Both the position numbers and the translations under genes were made by a program. The notes below the pieces were generated by a model. It ran no database searches and was not told the origin of the DNA. It saw nothing but the letters and a program-made list of their open reading frames with translations. Positions 16,850-24,683 of a stretch of 64,000 bases of DNA are shown here, piece after piece. The stretch is from CBDCVY01 sp965223245 (GTDB taxonomy: Bacteria; Nitrospinota; Nitrospinia; Nitrospinales; Nitrospinaceae): positions 310,001-374,000 of the forward strand of contig CBDCVY010000013.1 of the NCBI GenBank assembly GCA_965223245.1. Direction: 5' to 3'. Every line of letters begins with the position of its first letter. Positions within the stretch are counted from its first letter, which is position 1.

Positions 16850-17240
16850 TTAACATCGCCTCCTTTCACAGGTGGGAAGTTTATAAGCGGGTGTAATTAT
16901 AAAAAATGAGGGGTAAATGTCAATCAAAAAATCGAAACGGTCACCTCTTTTTTCCCCAGCAAAATAAGGTGAATGAGGAGGTAGCACCTTGAAAATGCTT
17001 TATGTTAAAATCTAATTACAAGTTTACCTTGCAGGGGTATATTTCTAACCCCAAGGTATAATTGTTAATAAAGTGAATCCGTAAATTCTCAAATTTTAAT
17101 TGAGAGAAAATAATATTGAGCGTTTTGCCTAATGGGGTATTGTATTGAATTATTTTTTTTCGTTAATCTGTGAGGACTTTCTAATAAGGTTGACGATTTA
17201 AAATAAAATTCCTTTTAATCAAGGCCAAGGGAGAAACATT
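16850..17240. other. Divergent intergenic region with an unexplained stem-loop
   Basis: A 391-base gap between the HU gene and def. It contains the HU ribosome site at its left end. An inverted repeat at 17025-17058 has two arms: TACCTT with AAGGTA outside, and GGGGT with ACCCC inside. It is not followed by a T tract, so it is not an ordinary terminator. I see no tRNA or known riboswitch pattern and no good promoter boxes that I would defend. Confidence 0.45.
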
Positions 17241-17816
17241 GTGTCTGTATTAAGTGTTGCGCATATGGGCAATCCAATTTTAAGGCAAAAAGCTATGCCT
17301 GTTAATTTGGATGAATTAGTAAATCCCAATAATCAAGAGTTACAGCGGTTAATCGATGACCTTATCGATACCATGCATGAGGAAGAGGGAGTGGGCATAG
17401 CAGCTCCACAGGTGTCACGGTCTTTGCAAATTGTAATTGCTGAATGTGAATCTAACGAGAGATATCCTGATCAAAAAAGTGTTCCTTTGACAGTTTTAGT
17501 GAATCCCAAAATTACCTATCGAAGTGAAGAAAAAGTTTCTTATTGGGAAGGCTGCTTAAGCCTGAAAGATTTAAGAGGCTTAGTTCCAAGGTCAAAAGAA
17601 ATTCATGTGGAGGCTTGGTCGCGCTATGGAGAAAAAATAGAAATAAAGACCAGCAGTTTTTTATCAATTATTCTCCAACATGAAATTGATCATTTAGAGG
17701 GCAAGTTGTTTGTTGACCGAATTGAAGATATGAAATTTTTATCCTACCTTGATGAGTATCAAAAGTATTGGCTTAAGGAGTTTGTCCCCGCCGAAGAATC
17801 GGATGAACCATTATGA
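17241..17816 (+). CDS. def: Peptide deformylase
   Basis: It removes the formyl group from the N-terminal methionine of nascent proteins. The 191-residue protein has all three motifs: GVGIAAPQ (51-58), EGCLS with metal ligand Cys105, and HEIDH with ligands His147 and His151 and catalytic Glu148. Translation begins at GTG 17241, eight bases after AGGGAG. Its stop overlaps the start of the next gene by four bases (ATGA), so the two are coupled. No fmt gene is adjacent. Confidence 0.95.
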   Translation: MSVLSVAHMGNPILRQKAMPVNLDELVNPNNQELQRLIDDLIDTMHEEEGVGIAAPQVSRSLQIVIAECESNERYPDQKSVPLTVLVNPKITYRSEEKVSYWEGCLSLKDLRGLVPRSKEIHVEAWSRYGEKIEIKTSSFLSIILQHEIDHLEGKLFVDRIEDMKFLSYLDEYQKYWLKEFVPAEESDEPL

Positions 17817-18166
17817 GCTTTGATCGTCAGTCCTTCGAAGAGGAGATTGTAAAGCTTTACTATGAGCCAATTATTGGAGCTAATTATACCAATTCATATG
17901 GAGAAGAGAATTTAGTGAATTTGGTAAATAAGTATAGAAGCCTTAGTCCGGAAAAAATGGATATTATGCGGGAAATGGTTATCAACTTTTCTCAATCCCA
18001 AGATTTGGGGTCAAGCTTCGTTTCGGTAGGTGTATTGCACGCATTAGGAATGAATGATGAAGTGATAGCTGCTTATGATTGGGCTCAAACGCAAGAAGAT
18101 TGCCAAATGATTACCAGTCACTTTGACATTGGTAAATCGTTAGCCGATCATTTTATTGCTAGCTGA
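17813..18166 (+). CDS. Conserved-looking hypothetical protein coupled to def
   Basis: A 117-residue soluble, largely helical protein without signal peptide, membrane segment or motif that I recognise. It contains two aromatic-rich helices (EEEIVKLYYEPIIGANYTNS near the start and HALGMNDEVIAAYDWAQ later). Its ATG overlaps the def stop in ATGA, which argues that it is a real gene translated with peptide deformylase. Function unknown. Confidence 0.65.
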   Translation: MSFDRQSFEEEIVKLYYEPIIGANYTNSYGEENLVNLVNKYRSLSPEKMDIMREMVINFSQSQDLGSSFVSVGVLHALGMNDEVIAAYDWAQTQEDCQMITSHFDIGKSLADHFIAS

Positions 18167-18178
18167 GATTTTCTCCTG

Positions 18179-19498
18179 TTATACAGAGGTGGGTGGGATT
18201 TTGGGTTTTGCAGTTTCTAGAATTTTCACATTTTCGGTTAGTTTTTCGTCACATCGTTTTTTAAAGCAAAGTAGGGTCCCTCCCCATAGGATCCCTGGAA
18301 TTAGATAAAAAAGCCCTAACGCGATTGCTATTTGAGATAAGGACCAACTCAGTGTTTCTGTAGACCACCCAACGAACCAATTACTCAGACTCATTACAAG
18401 AGTCAGTAAAGCCATTTCTGTACTAAAAACTCTTCCTAAATACTGGTCTTGAGCTTCTAAATGTATTAGAGCTGTACTAAACACCCAAATAGTGGAAGCG
18501 AAAAAAGTTAATAGACCAATTGCAAAGGCGATTAGTAAGAGGTGATCCCATTGCCCAAGAAAGATTAAGGAAAAGCCTCCTAAAAAAAATGATGCAAGTA
18601 TGGTTAATTGTAATGTGCGAGGGGTTTCACCAAAAATTTTTTTAACAATTATAGGACCCAGTGCAGCTCCCAACCCTCTTGCGCAATACATGAATCCGAT
18701 AGCGAATGAAATTTTGGAAGGGGAATTGAATAATTTATTTGCATATAGAGGAATCATCGTCAATATGCCCCCTGATATGGCTAAACCGGATTTTAATAAA
18801 GTTAATGCAAAAATAAAAGGATCATTTTTTAAATATCGAGCCCCTTCTATAAAGTCATTTAACCCGCTGGTAGACTTGGATTTTTTTGATAGGGTTACCG
18901 CTCCCTTAGGAATTTTTATTTTGGCGATAAACCAGGCGGACCAAAGGAATGTAAATGAATCTAAAATGAAGGCCGCTTTGATCCCCAGAAACCCAACAAT
19001 TCCACCCCCCAATGCTGCACCTAAAGCTAACATGACTGACCATGTGGAGCCGCTTAGGGCATTGGCTGTAACTAAATCTTTTTTAGAGGTTAAGGAAGGA
19101 ATTAAAGCACTTCGGGCGGGTTCAAAAAAGCCTGCTAAACTAATTTCCACCACTGTGAGTACATATAGTAACCATAGATGACTTTGGTTTTGAACAAATA
19201 AAAATCCAAGAACTACGATAAACCTTAACAAATCTGTGACGATCATTATTTTTTTGCGGCTGATGCGATCCGCTAAAATTCCGGCGACGGGGCTTACAAA
19301 AAATACGGGTAAGAGTTTGGCGATCATTGCTATGGACATGGCCATTCCTCCACCCCCAAGCTGCAAAATCAGTGAGTAAATGGCAATACTGTTTAGCCAA
19401 TCCCCCAATTCAGAAATTACCTGGCCATACCATAGATTTCTAAACGGCGTGTTGGATTTTAATAGCTGGATATAACCACTAGAGGGTTTGGAAGTCAT
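18179..19498 (-). CDS. MFS transporter, EntS/MFS_3-like exporter
   Basis: A 439-residue integral membrane protein with about twelve hydrophobic helices. Between helices 2 and 3 it has GILADRISRKKIM, the DRxGRR-type loop of the major facilitator superfamily. The N-terminal form NTPFRNLWYGQVISELGDW is typical of the MFS_3 group that includes the enterobactin exporter EntS and many macrolide or drug exporters. Substrate unknown. It converges on the def operon, 12 bases from its end, and no siderophore or antibiotic gene is adjacent. Confidence 0.85.
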   Translation of the reverse strand: MTSKPSSGYIQLLKSNTPFRNLWYGQVISELGDWLNSIAIYSLILQLGGGGMAMSIAMIAKLLPVFFVSPVAGILADRISRKKIMIVTDLLRFIVVLGFLFVQNQSHLWLLYVLTVVEISLAGFFEPARSALIPSLTSKKDLVTANALSGSTWSVMLALGAALGGGIVGFLGIKAAFILDSFTFLWSAWFIAKIKIPKGAVTLSKKSKSTSGLNDFIEGARYLKNDPFIFALTLLKSGLAISGGILTMIPLYANKLFNSPSKISFAIGFMYCARGLGAALGPIIVKKIFGETPRTLQLTILASFFLGGFSLIFLGQWDHLLLIAFAIGLLTFFASTIWVFSTALIHLEAQDQYLGRVFSTEMALLTLVMSLSNWFVGWSTETLSWSLSQIAIALGLFYLIPGILWGGTLLCFKKRCDEKLTENVKILETAKPKIPPTSV

Positions 19499-19671
19499 TG
19501 AAGAAGTAATAAGACAAGAAAATTGTTTTTGGGTTTGCTAGGATGCTATAAATGCCAATCTAACATGTGGGGAAGGGTTTCACAAATCGTTTATAATTTA
19601 AAAAATTATATGAATAGAATACCCAGAATAGAAGTTTGTTATGATATATTTTTCCAAACAAAGGGCCAAAA

Positions 19672-20127
19672 ATGTTAAAAAATGAATCTCCTCAAGAATT
19701 TGACGATCTTTATGACAAGCTGATTGGTAAGGTGTCTTTTTGGACCTCGTTTTTATTAGCGACCTTAACTGCAATTTGGTATTACCAATCCAATCCACCT
19801 GAGTCTGACGAAGTTAAACGGATGCGAATGTTTTTTAAAGAAAACTCTATAGAGGTCTCTGAGTTTATTAAGTTACCCCCCGAAAAAATGAAGGAAGCGG
19901 CTAAAAATAAAACGCATCCTTTCTTTAAATCATATTCAAAATCTTCTGAAGTAGAAAAAAATAAAATAAATGCACTTGTTCATGTTTCTACTGATTACAC
20001 GCCAAATCAATATTGGTTCAATATCATTTTTCTTTGGGTGATTTTTTTTACTACATTTTGGTTCCTGGGATTAATGATCCAAGGGGTTATAAATTTAGTT
20101 CGAAACGATTCAGTGAAAAAAAAGTAA
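19672..20127 (+). CDS. Two-helix membrane protein of unknown function
   Basis: A 151-residue protein with one membrane helix near residues 22-42 (VSFWTSFLLATLTAIWY) and a second near 112-138 (WFNIIFLWVIFFTTFWFLGL), separated by a hydrophilic loop of about 70 residues rich in Lys and Glu. The ends are charged. I recognise no family. It is followed after 27 bases by a sterol-desaturase-family gene on the same strand and may share its message. Confidence 0.6.
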   Translation: MLKNESPQEFDDLYDKLIGKVSFWTSFLLATLTAIWYYQSNPPESDEVKRMRMFFKENSIEVSEFIKLPPEKMKEAAKNKTHPFFKSYSKSSEVEKNKINALVHVSTDYTPNQYWFNIIFLWVIFFTTFWFLGLMIQGVINLVRNDSVKKK

Positions 20128-20154
20128 ACTCTTTCAACTTATTATTAGAGCGCC

Positions 20155-20940
20155 ATGAACGTTGACACTATTCGATTTTCAGTTTTTCTTGGAGTATTTA
20201 TTCTAATGCTCATTTTAGAGCATTTAATTCCACGTCACCCCACCGTAGACTCAAAACCAAGACGGTTAGGAATAAACTTTGGTTTGACGGGTTTTAATAT
20301 TATTTTCGTTAAATTAATATTGGGAGGAGGTGCTGTAGCTACTGCTCATTTTGCAACTGAGCAAGGTTGGGGAATATTAAACTATTTTAATTGGCCGTTT
20401 TGGTTGGAGTCTGTTCTGGCAGTTATTTTTTTAGACTTGATGATATATTTACAGCATGTCTTAGTCCATATGGTTCCGTTTTTTTGGAGATTTCATGTGG
20501 TTCATCATTCAGATTTGGATTTGGATGTTTCGTCCGGATTACGATTTCATCCTTTAGAAATTTTAGGTTCCATGATTTTTAAAATGGGATTAATTTTAGC
20601 TTTAGGCCCCTCCGTGTTTTCCGTAATATTGTTTGAAGCGATTCTCAATGGAATGGCCCAATTCTCTCATTCAAATTTTAAAATTTCCGAGCCATTGGAT
20701 CGAATTTTACGCTATTTAATAGTCACTCCAGATATGCATCGCATTCATCATTCCATAGAAAGAAATGAAACAAATTCTAACTATGGATTTAACCTTTCAA
20801 TTTGGGACCGATTACTCGGCACTTACAATTCTTTTGCCAAAAAAGCCCAACCGGAGATAGTGATCGGTGTTCCGGAATATCGTGACCCCCAACAAGTTAG
20901 TTTGCCTAAGTTAATTACTATGCCATTAAAGCATCCTTAA
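20155..20940 (+). CDS. Sterol desaturase / fatty acid hydroxylase family protein
   Basis: A 261-residue membrane di-iron oxygenase. The eight-histidine pattern is visible as HVLVH (about 99-103), HVVHH (114-118) and HRIHH (197-201), set among four or more hydrophobic segments. This family hydroxylates or desaturates lipids, carotenoids or alkylglycerols with O2. The bacterial branch with HVLVH and RFHVVHHSD is generally of unknown substrate. The neighbour upstream is a two-helix membrane protein and the next ones are small membrane proteins, so a lipid-modification group is conceivable. Confidence 0.87.
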   Translation: MNVDTIRFSVFLGVFILMLILEHLIPRHPTVDSKPRRLGINFGLTGFNIIFVKLILGGGAVATAHFATEQGWGILNYFNWPFWLESVLAVIFLDLMIYLQHVLVHMVPFFWRFHVVHHSDLDLDVSSGLRFHPLEILGSMIFKMGLILALGPSVFSVILFEAILNGMAQFSHSNFKISEPLDRILRYLIVTPDMHRIHHSIERNETNSNYGFNLSIWDRLLGTYNSFAKKAQPEIVIGVPEYRDPQQVSLPKLITMPLKHP

Positions 20941-20986
20941 ACCCCTTCCAAAAGGATACTAGTTTTTCCCCAATTGAGGAGGAAAA

Positions 20987-21211
20987 TTGGTAAAATGTTG
21001 CATGTCTGTCAGATATTATTGGATCAGTTTTATTGTCGTGCTGGGCCTAACGGTCATTATCAGTTGGATCAGGCAAACTCGATCCCGGAAAGAATTTTTT
21101 TTAATTATGGTATCTGTTACGGTGGGTTTAGTTTTAATTGGTTTCATTTTAGCGGGGTTGGCAAAACTTTTAGAACATTTAGGAATTAGCGAATCGGGTT
21201 TTATTTATTAA
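20987..21211 (+). CDS. Small membrane protein, two helices
   Basis: A 74-residue product with two hydrophobic helices, around 12-27 (SFIVVLGLTVIISW) and 38-60 (LIMVSVTVGLVLIGFILAGL), and an Arg-rich turn between them. GAGGAGG precedes the TTG at 20987 by four bases; an ATG at 21002 would give 69 residues. A frame-shifted reading of the same region encodes a Cys/Phe-rich sequence that does not look like a protein. Family unknown. Confidence 0.5.
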   Translation: MVKCCMSVRYYWISFIVVLGLTVIISWIRQTRSRKEFFLIMVSVTVGLVLIGFILAGLAKLLEHLGISESGFIY

Positions 21212-21286
21212 TTGAACCCCGAAGTTTTATATACAATGCCCGTTTTATGAGTTCAAGGAATCTGGATACAATAGGTGGTATATACT

Positions 21287-21508
21287 ATGGAAAACTTAGA
21301 ATTTACACCATTCATGTTTGCCATTATGGGGTTGGCATTTTTAATTATTTCATATTTTATGGGAATGTTGATTCATTCAGCGTGGATGTATGAAGATACA
21401 GAGAAAATGAAACGTGATAGCAGAAAAGCGTGGGCTTTGTGCATGATAGCTGGAACAGGAGTAACTGGGTGGTTATTTGCGTATGGTTATTATGTGAATT
21501 TCCGTTGA
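21287..21508 (+). CDS. Small membrane protein, two helices
   Basis: A 73-residue product with two hydrophobic helices (FMFAIMGLAFLIISYFMGML and WALCMIAGTGVTGWLFAYG) linked by an acidic and basic loop with HSAWMYEDTEKMKRDS. GGTGG lies eight bases before ATG 21287, which I prefer to a GTG 12 bases upstream. It follows another small two-helix protein. No family recognised; possibly a subunit-like accessory peptide of a membrane complex, but this is a guess. Confidence 0.55.
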   Translation: MENLEFTPFMFAIMGLAFLIISYFMGMLIHSAWMYEDTEKMKRDSRKAWALCMIAGTGVTGWLFAYGYYVNFR

Positions 21509-21529
21509 TTCATAATCTAGAAAAGATTT

Positions 21530-21880
21530 TTATCCTGCAAGTATATCGATCAGTTTTTGGCAATCATTTTTATATAAATTAATTTCTTCTCTTTCAGTCT
21601 CATCTAAATCATCCAGAGGCTGCTCATCCAATAGCTCAATAGCGTCGTTTAATCCTCCCGCAACAATATCCAATTCATGCTCAGCTAAAGCATAAATAGA
21701 GGGGTTTTGTCGCAATCTGTCAAATACACGAGTGTATTTAGTTTTATAATCCAAGACTTCCATCTTTTTTTTGTCCGGCATTGGATTTCGTAATTCCATA
21801 TTCATGTCCGAAATGGCATCATTGAGTGCCATCTTAATAGTTTCAATTTCTTTTGGCCCGATTGATGCCAGAGATTTCAT
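21530..21880 (-). CDS. Hypothetical soluble helical protein
   Basis: A 116-residue acidic helical protein with no export signal. It begins MKSLASIGPKEIETIKMALN and has a repeat-like feel: MALNDAISDMNME near the start and GGLNDAIELLDEQ near the end, both as helix starts. AAGGAAA stands before the ATG. It is convergent with the small membrane protein gene to its left. I do not recognise a family. Confidence 0.6.
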   Translation of the reverse strand: MKSLASIGPKEIETIKMALNDAISDMNMELRNPMPDKKKMEVLDYKTKYTRVFDRLRQNPSIYALAEHELDIVAGGLNDAIELLDEQPLDDLDETEREEINLYKNDCQKLIDILAG

Positions 21881-22004
21881 AAAATTTCCTTATATCCAGT
21901 TAGGTTACAAATTTGATAGAAATTCAAATGTTTTTTAAAAACCAAAATTCTTTGTTTGGATTTCACTTTATATTATATACATTCATTTAAACTTTCAAAA
22001 ATAA

Positions 22005-22036
22005 AAAAAGCCTGCATCGTTAAAATGCAGGTTTTT
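22005..22036. terminator. Orphan bidirectional-looking terminator hairpin
   Basis: CCTGCAT (22011-22017) pairs with ATGCAGG (22025-22031) across a seven-base loop, flanked by an A run before and five T after, so it could work on either strand. No annotated gene ends immediately before it on either strand, which raises the possibility of a short untranslated RNA ending here. Confidence 0.65.
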
Positions 22037-22152
22037 AATAAATGGGCTATTTATCAATTTGATCCTTGACAGATTTGGAATTGATTTTTCCTTTTTTAAT
22101 GAACCCATTTTTTTGAAATGTAAATGGAAAGATAGTCTATGAGTTTCTAATA

Positions 22153-22710
22153 ATGACAGTTATTAAAAATAATTCTCGTTTAATTTTAATTGTTTTAATT
22201 ATTATTGCAATTACTGAAATGGAGGGTTTTCGATCATATTTTTCTATTAACTCGGTTAAAGGTTTATTTTTAGAAAATAAATTTATTGGCATTATTCTGT
22301 TTTGTTTAGTTTTTTCAATTGGAAATTTACTATATGTTCCCGGGTGGATTTTCTTAGTGGGGTCTGTATTTTCTTTAGGGAAGGAATGGGGGGGACTGGT
22401 AACTTATTTGGCTGCTATGTTTTCTGCAATTGTAAGTTTCTATTGTTTGCATTATTTTGGTCGAGATGCTCTAAGAAACTTTGACAATAAATTAGCTAAT
22501 CGAATTTTTTCGAATTTAGATAAAAATCCTATTTCTTCCATAGCGTTACTTCGATTGATTTTTCAAACTGCCCCTCCCTTAAATTATGCTTTGGCCATGT
22601 CAGATATTAGGTTTAGAAATTACCTTTTTGGAACCTTGATTGGTTTGCACATTCCAATTTTTGTTTATTGTTATTTTTTCGAGTTTTTTTTGGAGAACGT
22701 TTTCAAATGA
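22153..22710 (+). CDS. TVP38/TMEM64 (VTT/DedA-related) membrane protein
   Basis: A 185-residue protein with about five hydrophobic segments. The core pattern of the SNARE-associated or VTT domain is visible: the PGWIFLVGSVFSLG stretch, then GGLVTYLAAMFSAI, an FGRDAL motif, and later LLRLIFQTAPPLNYALA. Members are implicated in lipid scrambling or transport, but the role in bacteria is unsettled. Upstream lies the orphan terminator; downstream it converges on the thioredoxin-like gene. Confidence 0.8.
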   Translation: MTVIKNNSRLILIVLIIIAITEMEGFRSYFSINSVKGLFLENKFIGIILFCLVFSIGNLLYVPGWIFLVGSVFSLGKEWGGLVTYLAAMFSAIVSFYCLHYFGRDALRNFDNKLANRIFSNLDKNPISSIALLRLIFQTAPPLNYALAMSDIRFRNYLFGTLIGLHIPIFVYCYFFEFFLENVFK

Positions 22711-22722
22711 ATTAATAATTCA

Positions 22723-23406
22723 TCAGCTTTTCTTCTCATCAAGTAATTGTAAAATATTTTTTTCTGTTTCTTTATACCGACCCTCACCAAAGTGGCTGTA
22801 GCGAATGAACCCATTTTTATCTATTAAATAAAATGCTGGCCAATATCGATTTCTATATGCTCTCCATAGCTGGAACCCATTGTCTAAAGCAACGGGGAAT
22901 TGAATTTCATGCTTTTTAACAGCCTCTTTGACATTTTTTAAATTTCTTTCGAAAAAGAATTCCGGAGCATGGATACCCAATACTATAAATCCCTTTTCTT
23001 TATATTTTTTATACCAAGCCTTTACGAAAGGAAGGGTGTTGATGCAGTTATAGCAGGAGTATGTCCAAAAATCTATCAGTACGACTTTCCCCCTTAATTG
23101 GTTCATAGAATTAATGGTAGAAGAATTGATCCAATGGCTTAATCCTGTGATCTCTGGTGCCTTTTGGAGTTTTGGAAGTGAAGCAGGTTTTTTCTTTAAC
23201 GAATGTGCTGACAATTGCGCTTCCTCAGAAAGTAAGCACAATAAAAAGAGGATCGACAATATTTTGAAAAACGAGTGCAGATAAAAGCGCTTTTGATTGT
23301 AATTAAATAAGTTGTTTTCAGAGATTGTTTTGAGTGTAGATTTGATTTTCAAACTAGTGCCTTTTCTATTTTGAGTGTTTTCTAATAATGAAAAAATTTT
23401 CTTCAT
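22723..23406 (-). CDS. Membrane-anchored thioredoxin-like (TlpA/redoxin) protein
   Basis: A 227-residue protein with a hydrophobic anchor or signal at about 46-63 (FFKILSILFLLCLLS) after an unusually long 45-residue basic leader, so the true start could lie further in. The redox domain has the active site SCYNC (Cys118, Cys121) in DFWTYSCYNCINTLP, and the cis-Pro loop in RYWPAFYLID. This is the group that resembles the C-terminal domain of DipZ and cytochrome-maturation redoxins. It probably reduces disulfides in the periplasm. A dihaeme protein and NirK in the window are possible clients by inference only. Confidence 0.82.
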   Translation of the reverse strand: MKKIFSLLENTQNRKGTSLKIKSTLKTISENNLFNYNQKRFYLHSFFKILSILFLLCLLSEEAQLSAHSLKKKPASLPKLQKAPEITGLSHWINSSTINSMNQLRGKVVLIDFWTYSCYNCINTLPFVKAWYKKYKEKGFIVLGIHAPEFFFERNLKNVKEAVKKHEIQFPVALDNGFQLWRAYRNRYWPAFYLIDKNGFIRYSHFGEGRYKETEKNILQLLDEKKS

Positions 23407-23553
23407 TTTTTGAACTTAGACCTGAGTTAATTTGTAGATTAGTCGTAGATCAGGGTTTGTCATTACAGAATTATTTCTCCTGAGTGTTCAAGTTTATAGA
23501 GGCTTACGGAGGCGGATCGAATTTTAATATTTCGGGTTTGTTGGGAGGATGAT

Positions 23554-23619
23554 ATGGAGAAGGCCCGAATATTTCTGGTTTTGTTAAAGTTGCTGACGCA
23601 ATTTTTTCATAGGGGATAA
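23554..23619 (+). CDS. Candidate 21-residue hydrophobic peptide
   Basis: An ATG at 23554 is preceded by GGGAGG with five bases between, and the frame encodes EKARIFLVLLKLLTQFFHRG before a stop. It is an amphipathic to hydrophobic helix. The region between the thioredoxin-like and Rrf2 genes has no other explanation. Such short frames arise by chance, so this is only a candidate. Confidence 0.25.
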   Translation: MEKARIFLVLLKLLTQFFHRG

Positions 23620-23640
23620 AAGGTGAAAGTCGATTGAGTT

Positions 23641-24063
23641 TTATTTCTCACATAATGGAATTATTTTAGAGGGCTCTTCAAGAATTGTTTGGATGGTAGC
23701 TTCCTTAAAAACGTCTTCCATAAGCTGGATGGATTGATTGATTCTTTTGTGCAAAGCGCAAAGATTTTTGGTATGAGCTTTGAGCTTTAGAGGGCAACTT
23801 TGGATTTTTCGAATGGGGTCCACAGCATTGATTACACTTAAAAGTTGAATCTGATCTGAGGGACGGCTAAGAGCATAACCGCCATGGACTCCTCTTTTTG
23901 ATAGAACAATTTCTCCTTTTGCCAGACTATGCAGTACCTTCGACAAGTAAAACTCTGGAACCTTGGTTGCTTGAGCAATTTCTGTGGTAGTTAATGGCTT
24001 TTCAGGGTGTTGTGCCAAGGAAACGATGGCTCTTAAAGCGTATTCTGCAGTTTGCGATATCAA
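23641..24063 (-). CDS. Rrf2-family transcriptional regulator
   Basis: A 140-residue regulator of the Rrf2/IscR/NsrR family. It begins ISQTAEYALRAIVSLA, the family hallmark, followed by the winged helix (TTTEIAQATKVPEFYLSKVL) and GVHGGYALSRP. Cysteines are Cys90, Cys102 and Cys138, rather than the C-x5-C-x5-C of NsrR. I start at TTG 24063 because it has GGAGG eight bases upstream and gives the canonical N-terminus; longer starts add an unrelated leader. It is divergent from the globin-RIC-nirK operon and is the obvious candidate regulator of it, probably sensing NO or iron-sulfur status. Confidence 0.88.
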   Translation of the reverse strand: MISQTAEYALRAIVSLAQHPEKPLTTTEIAQATKVPEFYLSKVLHSLAKGEIVLSKRGVHGGYALSRPSDQIQLLSVINAVDPIRKIQSCPLKLKAHTKNLCALHKRINQSIQLMEDVFKEATIQTILEEPSKIIPLCEK

Positions 24064-24120
24064 TTTCTTCACCTCCGGACAAGTGGTTATCCAGCCACAG
24101 ATTATCAAAAAGATTAAGAA

Positions 24121-24194
24121 AGTCAATTAAAGATAAAAAGACCTTGACATCCTTAATTGACTGCTATATTTTAATTAAAGATAATTTTATCTTT
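24121..24194 (+). promoter_or_regulatory. Promoter and palindromic operator of the globin-RIC-nirK operon
   Basis: TTGACA (24144-24149) and TATTTT (24167-24172) with a 17-base spacer form a good sigma-70 promoter. Directly after the -10 box lies a perfect palindrome, AAAGATAATTTTATCTTT (24177-24194), covering the predicted start site. A second inverted repeat, AGTCAATTAA (24121-24130) with TTAATTGACT (24153-24162), flanks the -35 box. The 12-base AATTAAAGATAA occurs twice (24125-24136, 24173-24184), so the palindrome half-site is repeated. This fits repression by the divergent Rrf2 protein. Confidence 0.7.
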
Positions 24195-24222
24195 TTATCT
24201 ATTTTTGTGGAAGTGAATGCAT

Positions 24223-24681
24223 ATGAAAACTATAGACGCTATAAAACGTACCCAATTGCCAGATTTGGATTCTCGGGAAAGAATCCAAGTGTTGGTTAAT
24301 TCCTTTTACTCAAAAGCTCGGAAAGACAAATTGTTAGGGCCTGTATTTGAAGAAATGATAGATGATTGGGAGTCTCATTTGCCAACTATGTATAATTTTT
24401 GGGAAAAAGTATTATTGGGTACAGGAGACTATCAGGGGAATCCTTTTCAGAAACATATAAAGTTACACATTGTGAAAAAACATTTCAATGTTTGGATTGA
24501 ATTATTCTTTCAAACTGTAGATGACAATTTTTTCGGTGTTTTTGCTAAAAAATCGAAGAGATTGGCGACCAATATTTCCGAAACTTTCCAACATAGATTG
24601 GGAATTGATTCTTTCTCTTCAGGTCTCATAGTTCCTAAATATGTAACTTCAAAAGCTAGCTTAAATAAGCAGGAGGGATGA
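24223..24681 (+). CDS. Group III truncated haemoglobin
   Basis: A 152-residue globin of the truncated 2-on-2 fold, group III. The run LVNSFYSKARKDKLLGPVF, then DDWESHLPTMYNFWEKVLL, GTGDYQGNP and the His-rich KHIKLHIVKKHFNVW (77-91) is characteristic; the B10 Tyr and proximal His lie within these blocks. The Campylobacter homologue Ctb is NO-inducible. ATG 24223 has GGAAG nine bases before it; ATG 24217 is also possible. The stop overlaps the next gene's first ATG. It is the first gene of the operon and may scavenge NO or O2. Confidence 0.9.
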   Translation: MKTIDAIKRTQLPDLDSRERIQVLVNSFYSKARKDKLLGPVFEEMIDDWESHLPTMYNFWEKVLLGTGDYQGNPFQKHIKLHIVKKHFNVWIELFFQTVDDNFFGVFAKKSKRLATNISETFQHRLGIDSFSSGLIVPKYVTSKASLNKQEG

Positions 24682-24683
24682 AA

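Noticed and set aside
18600..19181. Plus-strand frame of 193 codons opposite the MFS gene
   Set aside because: It is the antisense of a clear twelve-helix transporter and has no ribosome site.
20974..21189. Alternative frame over the small membrane protein at 20987
   Set aside because: The product is Cys/Phe/Asn-rich without membrane helices, while the other frame gives two clean hydrophobic helices with a ribosome site.
24064..24126. Longer N-terminus of the Rrf2 regulator
   Set aside because: The extra residues are unlike the family, and GGAGG is placed correctly for TTG 24063.
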